DNA of 64,000 nt from Petrosia ficiformis (Eukaryota > Porifera > Demospongiae > Haplosclerida > Petrosiidae), in the NCBI GenBank assembly GCA_947044365.1, contig OX345641.1, positions 2,485,460 through 2,549,459 on the forward strand. The letters run 5' to 3'. The position numbers were made by a program, and so were the translations under genes. The notes beneath the pieces were generated by a model. The model saw only the letters and a list, made by a program, of their open reading frames with translations, ran no database searches and was not told the origin of the DNA. Of this stretch, positions 33,301 through 45,300 are shown piece after piece (position 1 is the first letter of the stretch; each line of letters starts with the position of its first letter).

Positions 33301-36300
33301 ACTAACCTCAATGTTGTAACTGTTTTTCTCACTGCAAGCCTAGATAGGCAGTAACATGGAGCAAGAAACTTCCTTCACACCATTTTTATTTCACTAAGAA
33401 TTTCTGTTCAGTTTCTGTGTGTCCAAAAACTTTAAAGAAATATTCAAATTATCAAATGACCAAAAAAAATACATTCTAAAATAAGAAATGCACATATGAA
33501 GTTTAAACACTTGTTTTGACACTATTTTCAGTTATATTTATTTAAGCTAAGGATCAAACAGATTCTGTGTTTTCGAATCAGTTCACAATAATTGTTGGGT
33601 ATTCTGATAATTGCTTCAACAAAATTCATGATTAATTTTGTTTGTAGTGTACTGTCTCACACTTTTGTGCACATGTAGACACTAGCCTCAGTGTTTTTTA
33701 CTTTTCTTGCTATAACAGACCTTTTTTTACAATTTTGATTTGGTTGTTCAATGATGTACACATGCTGAAACATTAAAGTAGTATCTGGATACATAGAAAT
33801 AGATTCATATGCTTAGTACAATGCATAATTGTCCTAATGATTGGATATCCATTGTTTAAACAGCTAATCTACACTAAAACACAAATGCAAAACCGAAATG
33901 GCTATTGTAGCCTTCCACACACACAGTGATGGTTACATAGGTGTGCACAGACTGTTAGGTTTCGGGGGAGTTGTATAAAGATAAAATTCATAACTATGTC
34001 GTTATTAATTAATTCCAACCTCATGCCCCTACAATGCATGTAAGCTTATGTATTGCCACTGGAACCTGTGTGTTGATGGTTAAATTGTTAGACTGAACAT
34101 GGTGCCAATACAAATACAGAGAATATGGTAAGGAACTTGTAATAGATGCATGTACTTATATACTTGTGTTTCAAATTTGTATTTATATTTGTAAGTAGTG
34201 CAACTATATTAGATGATGTTCATGTGTAATGAAACTGTTTCATAACTTGTTCACTACAGTTGGGCAGAAGTCTTTTACATGTTGCTGTAGAGAAAGGTCA
34301 AGCGGATATTGTTAATATCTTAATAAAACATGGTGCCAATGCTAATACAAAGGATATAGTAAGGATATTGTAATAGATACATGTGCTTATATACTTGTGT
34401 TTCAAATTTGTATTTATATTTGTAAGTAGTGCAACTATATTAGATGATGTTCATGTGTAATGAAACTGTTTCATAACTTGTTCACTACAGAGGGGCAGAA
34501 GTCCTTTACATGTTGCTGTAGAGAAAGGTCACGCGGATATTGTTAATATCTTAATAAAACATGGTGGCAATGTGGATACAAAGGATAGGGTAAGGAAGTT
34601 GTAATAAGTACATGTACTTATATACTTGTGTTTCAAATTTGTATTTATATTTGTAAGTAGTGCAACTATATTAGATGATGTTCATGTGTAATGAAACTGT
34701 TTCATAACTTGTTCACTACAGAGGGGCAGAAGTTCTTTACATGTAGCTGTAGAGGAAGGTCATGTGGATATTGTTAATACCTTAGTAACACGTGGTGCCA
34801 ATGTGGATAGTGTAAGGAACTTTACATATTATTATAATCAGTTACAATTATTTCAATGTTATTATATTAGTAGTAATTTGTAATTTAAAATATTTTGAGC
34901 AATGCTTTTCAGATTTCAAAATAGTACATGCATTTTTCCAAACTATTATAGTTAGTACTTCACCAAGCAAAGAATCAGGAAGTACTTGAGATACTTACTT
35001 CACAGAAGACAAAGGTATAGATTTAAGTGAAATTGGCAGTTTTATTATAGGGAAAGATGTTTTGTGTTGAGTACAGTGGAACTTCTAATATCAGGCATTC
35101 CAAAGAGCAGACACCTGATACAAGCGATTATCATTTGTGCGTATACTAACCATCAATAATTAACTTAAATGTAATCATGAAATATGGACACCTCTATTCT
35201 CAGCGCAATGGACAAAATATTTGTATATTGGAAGTCCAGCAAAGTTACTCCTATAACGTAATAATAATATAAGGTAGTAATAATAAAAATTATGTGTAAT
35301 AGTTCCTACTGCTCTTTTGTGTTAATATGATGGAAATAAAAACAAACCTTTGGACACCTCTATACAAAAGACACAAGCATCTGTTCAGAGGTTCCACTGT
35401 GTGTACTATAGTCACTTTATAAATGTGACTTTGTATAATTCTGACCATGTATCGTGTGGCTGTTATTAATTGTATTCATGTGGTAGATTTTATTTGTAAC
35501 ATGTTGGACTGACTTGTATTTGTTATCAACAGGATGATCATCTTGTGAATATAATTAGTCTAAAAGAAGAAGTTGATGAACTTGAAAGTCTAATCAAGAA
35601 AGGGGCAAATCCTGTAGGTTAAAATACCAATAAACTATTTCAAGTCTAAATGCAATTCTTATGTTGTAATTATTTTACATTATTATAAGTAATATTCTGT
35701 TACTTCGTTTAGAATAGAGCTTTGCTAGAAGCAGTAAAATTGAATAATATCACTATTATTGAGAGACTAATAAAGTGTGGAGCTAATGTTAACTAATGTG
35801 ATGAGACAGTAAGTTCATTGAAAATGTTTAAAGTTGTGTTGTTATGAAGGAATCAAACAAATTTGTAATTACAATTTTAAGTAGTGCAACTATATTAGAT
35901 GACGTTCATGTGTAATAAAAATGTAGGGTAAGGAACTTGTAATAAGTACATGTGCTTATATACCTGTGTTTCAAATTTGTATTTATATTTTAAGTAGTGC
36001 AACTATATTAGATGATGTTCATGTGTAATGAAAATGTTTTTTGGCCTATTCACTACAGGATGAAAGAAGTCCATTACATCTAGTAACAGAGAAAGGTCAG
36101 ACTGACATTGTCAATATACTAATAACACATGGTTCCAATGTGGATACAAAGGATAGGGTAAGGAACTTGTAATAGATACATGTGCTTATATATTTGTGTT
36201 TCAAATTTGTATTTATATTCGTAAGTAGTACAACTACATTAGATGACGTTCATGTCTAATGAAACTGTTTGATGTCTTGTTCACTACAGTTGGGCAGAAG

Positions 36301-39300
36301 TCCTTTACATGTAGCCGTAGAAAAAGGTCACACTGATGTTATTGATATCTTAGTGAGACATGGTGCCAATGTCAATACAAAAGATCGGGTAAGAAACTTG
36401 TATGATTTTAAGTAGCGCAGCTATAGTAGATCATGTTCATGTTTAATGAAACTGTTTCATAACTTGTTCACTACAGTTGGGCAGAAGTTCTTTACATGTA
36501 GCTGCAGAGGAAGGTCACGTGGATATTGTTAATATCTTAATAAAACATGGTGGCATTGTGGATACAAAGGATAGGGTAAGGAAGTTGTAATAAGTACATG
36601 TACTTATATACTTGTGTTTCAAATTTGTATTTATATTTGTAAGTAGTGCAACTACATTAGATGATGTTCATGTCTAATGAAACTGTTTGATGTCTTGTTC
36701 ACTACAGGATAAAAGAAGCCCTTTGTATGCAGCCGTAGAAAAAGGTCACACTGATGTTATTGATATCTTAGTGAGACATGGTGCCAATGTCAATACAAAA
36801 GATTGGGTAAGAAACTTGTATGATTTTAAGTAGCGCAGCTATATTAGATGATGTTCATGTGTAATAAAAATGTAGGGTAAGGAACTTGTAATAAGTACAT
36901 GTGCTTATATACTTGTGTTTCAAATTTGTATTTATATTTGTAAGTAGTGCAACTACATTAGATGATGTTCATGTGTAATGAAACTGTTTGATGTCTTGTT
37001 CACTACAGGATAAAAGAAGCCCATTGCATGCAGCCGTAGAAAAAGGTCACACTGATGTTATTGATATCTTAGTGAGACATGGTGCCAATGTCAATACAAA
37101 AGATTGGGTAAGAAACTTGTATGATTTTAAGTAGCGCAGCTATATTAGATGATGTTCATGTGTAATAAAAATGTAGGGTAAGGAACTTGTAATAAGTACA
37201 TGTGCTTATATACTTGTGTTTCAAATTTGTATTTATATTTGTAAGTAGTGCAACTACATTAGATGATGTTCATGTGTAATGAAACTGTTCGATGTCTTGT
37301 TCACTACAGGATAAAAGAAGCCCATTGCATGCAGCCGTAGAAAAAGGTCACACTGATGTTATTGATATCTTAGTGAGACATGGTGCCAATGTCAATACAA
37401 AAGATAGGGTAAGAAGTTTGTATGATTTTAAGTAGCGCAGCTATATTAGATGATGTTCATGTGTAATAAAAATGTAGGGTAAGGAACTTGTAATAAGTAC
37501 ATGTGCTTATACACTTGTGTTTCAAATTTGTATTTATATTTGTAAGTAGTGCAACTATATTAGATGATGTTCATGTGTAATGAAAATGTTTATTGGCCTA
37601 TTCACTACAGGATGAAAGAAGTCCATTACATGTAGCTATAGAGAAAGGTCACACTGACATTGTCAATATACTAATAACACATGGTTCCAATGTGCATACA
37701 AAGGATAGGGTAAGGAACTTGTAATAGATACATGTGCTTGTATACTTGTGTTTCAAATTTGTATTTATATTCGTAAGTAGTACAACTATATTAGATGATG
37801 TTCATGTGTAATGAAGCTGGTTTTATTATTTATTCACTACAGGAAGGCAGATATCCTTTACATGTAGCTGCATCGAATGGTCAGGCTGACATTGTTGATA
37901 TCTTAGTATCACATGGTGCCGATGTAGATAGTGTAAGGAACTCTACATAATATTATAATCGGTTGCAAGCATTTCTATGTTATTGGATTGTAGTATGAGC
38001 TTATTTGTAAATTTAAAATGTTTTCAATAATACATTTCATTTTTAAAGTAATTAAATAACATTTTTTTCTAACTAATATAGTTAGTACTTCACAAAGCAA
38101 AGAATCAGGAAGTACTTGAGATACTTACTTCACAGAAAAGAAAGGTAAGTTTAATGGAAATTTAGCACAGGTTTTTTTTAAGTCAGTGGAACCTCCAATA
38201 ATGTACATTCCTTGATACAATGGACAATCCTTTGTACAGACTTATCTTCAATGTGTTCACACCCTCTTAAATACAGATGCTTCTATTCTTTACACAATGG
38301 ATGATAGTTACGGTGTGGATATTGAAAGATAGTGTTAGTTAAATTGGTTAATCCGAACGTAGGCAGAGGTTATAGTAATCGAGCATGCATACGCATTTTG
38401 TCGAAGATTCTATATAGAAAGGTTTAATGTGGTCTTTGTTTTTTGGGCCTCGTCGTAACAAGTGTTTCTTCAGCTATCTGTGAAGTCTTGTCACCAGTTC
38501 TGAGAAGATATGAATCTGAGTTGATGAGGAACGCCCATGACTCCCTGTTTCATTGTTGATTGTTTATGCTGAGAAGCATACATTCATAGTAGCATCTTTT
38601 TAGCGAAGGTTTCTGCACTTTAGTGCATTCATTCTTACTGCAATGCCTTTTATGATCAGTATTTTTAAACATGTAGGATTATAATAATTTGTGTACTGCA
38701 TTCCATAAAGAAATCCTTTGTGATCATCTATAAGATTGCAATCAAAACTACATACCCCTGAATAAATGACACCTCTGGGCAAAGTACACAAGCACCTATC
38801 CAAATGGTGCATGCTGCTATTCTATGTTTTCACAGTATGTGTCCTACATACCCCTGAATAAATGACACCTCTGGGCAAAGTACACAAGCACCTATCCAAA
38901 TGGTGCATGCTGCTATTCTATGTTTTCACAGTATGTGTCATACACTGATAATGTATTGTGTTACATGTTACTATATTCATGTTTAGATATTAATTGTAAA
39001 TGTTTATAACATGTTTGACTAAACTTGTATTTATTATCAACAGGATGATCATCTTGTGAATGTAATTAGTCTAAAAGAAGAAGTTGATGAACTTGAAAGT
39101 CTAATCAAGAAAGGGGCAAATCCTGTAGGTTGAAATACCAATAAACTATATTTACAATCTAAAATCCAATTCCTATGTCATTAATTTACATGATTCCTTA
39201 TTTAGAAATTGGATTTGTAAAATAATCAGCACAACATGTATGGCATAAAAGAGTAAGACCACAAAACAGAAAACAGACAGGACTTATATAGCAAGTAACT

Positions 39301-42300
39301 GGAGACAACCAGACTAAACCCAATACATAAACATAGATGAATTGTATCTCAGTTCACAATGTACAGATTACTGTAATTAATATAGGATATAGGCCTGTTT
39401 GGAGGCAGTTATGGGCATATAACACGCATTAGATTGAGGGTGTAGCCCGAGACCAATTATTTAAAAGGTGTTATATGCCCATAACTGCCTCAAAACAGGG
39501 CAATATAATATATATGTATTTTATACCATGGTAACACAAATGTATGCAATTAAACACCCCTGTTGTCAAGTAGAAGCCATAGTATGGCACTAATTAGTGT
39601 TTACTACGAAAACAGAAAATGTAATTAGTGGCTAGATAAATCTCCCTGTCTACAGGCATATTTTGGGGATATATCACCTGCTGTACATCAAAGGTTACCA
39701 TAGCCATCACCCATGCACCGTGGTATAAGAAACATTAATAACAATACTATTGTACAATTTACTACAAATTGCGAGTAATATTCTGTTACTTTGTTTAGAA
39801 TAGAGCTTTGCTAGAAGCAGTAAAATTGAATGATATCACTATTATTGAGAGACTAATAAAGTGTGGAGCTCATGTTAACTACTGTGATGAGACAGTAAGT
39901 TTATTTTAGACACATAATAATTATATTGATTTTTAAGACATGATAAACAGATTTGTATACTACATGAGTAGAAACACCACATATTTTCATAACATTACTA
40001 GCTAGGAATACAATGTTTCAACATTACTACAGTATGAAGGTAATAAAAGATTATAGCACTTTGTCTATGAAAGTAACCAAACGAGTGTTTTATTATGTCA
40101 GAAACTTTCAATGTTATATTTGATTAGTACCAGTATAGTATGTAATTAGAATTTGATGATGTTCAGTTATAATGAACTTTTGTTCATTATTCTTCCATCT
40201 TAGTGTAGGCAGAAGGGTATGGTAATGATATTGTGTGTCTGTGTGTTTGCAAATATTTGGTAAAACTATAAACATTTTTGGCTGAAACAAGCAACTGGCA
40301 GACTTCAGATTATACAAGGAGCAGAAATACAATAGGCTTTTGTTAACATTTTTCAGTTATAAGGGTATGAGAATTTATATCACTCACATTACTGTTTCCA
40401 GACTTGAGAAAACTCCTGCATGTGGACAACTAGACACATCTAAACATAGCTTCCACGGTTCATGGCTATTGCTAGCAAAGCACTGCATTAAATAAAACAC
40501 AATTGAGGTAGTTCTTGTTACAAACATCAAGCACTGGCTAATAGCGCATTCTTGCCATGAAAGTTACCACCTATTTCAAGTCATGTGTTGTGCACGAGAT
40601 TCACACGTGTTCAAGTGTTTTCTCACGTTTAACTCTTTTACAGGAGTCTTTTAAGACCTCCCTTTGTTGAATAATTGTTTTTTTCTTAAACAATATTTTA
40701 TGCCATTTGAATGACAATGGGTAGGCCAGATAGCACAGAACTAATGAAATGGCTTCCCTGGGAAACAATACACATCAAAAAAAAGTTACAACATATAATT
40801 AATTTTAATGAAGTAAGCGTGGATGACAAGACAACAAAAGAAGGTAGGGAATTCCACAAAGTAATACCACTAATAAAAAAAAGAGTACACACATTAAAGC
40901 GAGCATAATACCAACGGAGTGTTTTTGGCAAAAGACTGAACACTTTATAGGGCATTAATTTGGTTCTTTTTATAAGGATCTCAAACAGAGCTACAATATT
41001 TCAGTTGAGGAAGAACTAATTGCTTATAAAAGTTAGTAACAACTTGAGTGGGAACACAATGAAACTGTTGATATATAAAAAAAAGTTTCTTTTAAGCTTT
41101 TTTACATGTTAAATCAATCAAGATAGGTCAGAACATAGAGTAACTCTAAGATAATAATAAGATGAGACGGCTTTAATCACACGGCCATCAAGTGTAAGGT
41201 TATGTTTAGGTGGGATTCTTGACCTTGAAATAACAAGGGATTTGGTCTTGTTTTGATTGATGACAAGGCCGTTCATCTTGATCCACTTAGAGATAGCAAA
41301 GATGTCTAGCTGCCATCAATGGCTTATATAACACGATGTCATCAGTATTAAGAACCAACTTAGTACCTTCATTAAAGGAACTTAGAATTAGCCATTCGTA
41401 TAAATGGAAAAAAAGTAGTGGACCAAGGATGGAACCTCCTGGAACACCAGAAGATTCATCTTGGGGTGATGAGCTCTGACCCTTTAAAACGACACACCGT
41501 TTCCTTCCTGAAAAGTAATCCTTAAACCAACGATGAAGAAGGCCTGTAATACCAATCTTATGAAGATAGAAGAGAAGTAACAAATGTGAAACGTGACAAA
41601 TGCTTTAGAGAGGTCAAAAAAGATCACATCAGGGGACACCCTTTTATCAAGTGGCTTGTAACAGTCATGTGAGACATGGAGAAGAGCTTCCTGTGTAGAA
41701 CTAACTGGACGATGACCAAACTGGCAGTCAGATATGAGGGAGCGAGTGTGAATGAAAAAAGACACTTCATTATGTACAATTCTTTCCAAAATTTTGGACA
41801 AAAGGATATTGGTCTGTAGTTACATGCTTGAGCAGGGTCGACATCTTTGTAAATGGGGGTAATATACGACATTTTCCACTCACTGGAAATATAGCCAAAG
41901 GATAGGGATTTGTTAAACATTTCAGTGATATAAGAAGTAATGGAAGGGGCAGTATGTCGAATTGTTAGACTTGAAATAACATCGGGGCCTGTGGCCGTGT
42001 TGGCTTTTAAATTAGTAAGCAATTTAAAACAGCGTTGGTAGAGCCATTTATATATTGAAAGAGTATTGGGAGGAAAAGGAGGTGGTAAAGAAAAGCATGA
42101 GGGATGAGTCTGAGAGAAGTAAGAACAAAAATAGGAGTTAAGTAGATCAGTTTTGGTAAAATCATTATGAGCTTGTTTATTATTGAAATAAAGTGTATCT
42201 GGCACAAGCTGTCTGCGGCCAGAGGTAGATGTATAATTATAGCGAACAGAATTTTTTGGGAATTTGCCGACTACCAGAAAAAGAGAGTCGAAAATCTGAT

Positions 42301-45300
42301 TTGGCAGATCTTAAAGCACCAACAACAGAATGTTTATATTCAGATCTTGAAGCACCAATAACAGAATTTCTAGAATGTTTATATTTAGTCCAGGCACATG
42401 TTGAGTTGGAGTGAACAGCTTGATGATAAAAGGATACTTTCTTTCTAATGAGAGACGCAATATCTTTAGTAATTCAGGGCACATGCTTGCTAGTGGTAAC
42501 TATCTGTTTGGGTATCATTATTGACATAATATTTATAAAGGAAGGAACTTGTAATAGATACATGTACTTGTATAATTGTGTTTCCAAATGGACTTTATAA
42601 TTTGTAACGTTTAATGTCTTGTTCACTACAGGATAGAAGAGCGCCTTTACAAGTAGCAGTAGAGAAAGGTCAGAAAGACATTGTGGATATCTTACTAAAA
42701 CACGATGCTTCTACAGATTTGTGGGATATGGTAAGGAACTTGTAATAGATATATGTGCTTGTATACTTGTGTTTCAAAGGTGTATTTATAATTTCAAGTA
42801 GTGCAACTATATGAGATGATGTTCATGTGTAATGAAACTGTTTCTACAAGATAGAAGCAGTCTTTTACATTTAGCTGTTGTGATATCTTACTAAAACATG
42901 GTGCCATATATGAATAAATTTGATATTGTGGGAAAGTTGTAATAGATACATGTGCTTATTTCAAAGGGAGAGTTGCAAACATGTACTATATAACAGAAAG
43001 GTGCCACAGTCCTGAGTGACGTGCCTTTGAACTCAATACTGTCACAACCCCTCATGTATGGACACTTCGCTACTCTGTACAATGGATGCCAGTCATACTG
43101 TATAGCCCTAAATGTTTGCAAGTAAAATTTTAGTGTTTTGACAATATTCAACTATTTCATGATAAAATTTTCACGTTCACCAAAAATGATCACACACGTG
43201 ACCATTTTGTTTTCGAATCAAAGTTTTACAGTTCGTAAGTCTTCATGAAAAAGGGAAATTTATAGCCCGCAAAAATTTAGGACTATACAATACTTTCTTT
43301 ATACAATAATACAAATAAATAACCTCTATACTTGTTTGAAAGTTTTAAAAACAACATGCAACAAAAGTATATGCAAGAATAATAAAAAACATTTTCAGTA
43401 AAAATGAAAGAAGATGTAGGGACGTCAAAGCCCAAAAAGCATGTGAACAAGGTTGGTAGGCTAACATAGGACCCAAAATTAAACAAACCACTTCCATATA
43501 ACCCTACATAAGTACAGCTCTTTGTATTTTGCTTTATAGTGGTTAAGTACTTATGTAGGGTTATATGGAAGAAGTTTGTTTAATTTTGGGTCCTATGTTA
43601 CATTTGTCCAGCAAGAGCTCGAGACTGAATAACTCTCTAGTTTAGAACAGGCACAACAAATCTCCTTTTTTTTATTACTGTGTACCATCTTCAAATGTAG
43701 CACCTCGCCACAAGTTGCTTCTCATACTACTTTGGTAACATGGTATTCTCTTATATACAAATTTACTTCCAACATTTCAGTTTCTTGAGGTCCAGTTTAT
43801 AGATCGACTAGCCATAAAAACTTAGCATGAAAGCTACTAGTGTGAGCTGCACATACGCATGCCCTGTCTTATCGTGAGATAAGGAAACTTTGTTATAGTG
43901 GACAAAAAGGGCCATCCCAATACTAGTGTCCTCTTTAGAGGGGTTTTACTGTATTTATAATTTTAAGTAGTGCAACTATATTAGATGATGTTCATGTGTA
44001 ATGAAACTGTTTAATGTCTTGTTTACTACAGGATAGAAAGACCCTTTTACATGTAGCTGCAGAGAGAGGTCACACTGAGGTTGTAGATGTCTTAGTAAAA
44101 CATGATTCATATATCACAATGTATAGAGAGGATAAAGTAAGTGACTTGTGATAGACACATGTGCTCATCTATACTTGTGTTTCAAAGGTGTAATTATAAT
44201 TTTAAGTAGTGCAACTATATTAGATGATGTTCATGAGTAATGATACTGTTTAATGTCTTGTTCACGACAGGATGGAAAAACACCTTTACATCTAGCTGCA
44301 GAGAAAGGTCACACTGAGGTTGTAGATGTCTTAGTAAAACATGATTCATATATGCACATGTATAGACCGGATAAAGTAAGTGACTTGTGATAGACACATG
44401 TGCTCATCTATACTTGTGTTTCAAAAGTGTAATTATAATTTTAAGTAGCGCAACTATACTAGATGATGTTCATGTATAATTAAACTGTTTAATGTCTTGT
44501 TCACTACAGGATGGGAAAACAGCTTTACATGTAGCTGCAGAGAAAGATCACACTGAGGTTGTAGATGTCTTAGTAAAACATGATTCATATGTGGACATGT
44601 ATATACCGGATAAAGTAAGTGACTTGTGATAGATACATGTGCTTATCTATACTTGTGTTTCAAAAGTGTAATTATAATTTTAAGTAGTGCAACTATACTA
44701 GATGATGTTCATGTATAATTAAACTGTTTAATGTCTTGTTCACTACAGGATGGAAAAATAGCTTTACATCTAGCTGCAGAGAAAGGTCACACTGAGGTTG
44801 TAGATGTCTTAGTAAAACATGATTCATATGTGGACATGTATATACCGGATAAAGTAAGTGACTTGTGATAGATACATGTGCTTATCTATACTTGTGTTTC
44901 AAAAGTGTAATTATAATTTTAAGTAGTGCAACTATACTAGATGATGTTCATGTATAATTAAACTGTTTAATGTCTTGTTCACTACAGGATGGAAAAATAG
45001 CTTTACATCTAGCTGCAGAGAAAGGTCACACTGATGTTGTAGATATCTTACTAAAAAAAGGTTTACATATGGACATAAATGAAAAGGATAAGGTAAGACT
45101 TGTAATAGATACATGTGCTTATCTATACTTGTTCTTCAAAGGGGTAATTATGATTTTTTTAAGTAGTGCAACTATATTAGATGATGTTCATGTGTAATGA
45201 AACTGTTTCATGACTTGTTCACTACAGGATGGAAAAACAGCTTTACATCTAGCTACAGAGAAAGGTCACACTGATGTTCTTGAGGTCTTAGTAAAACATG

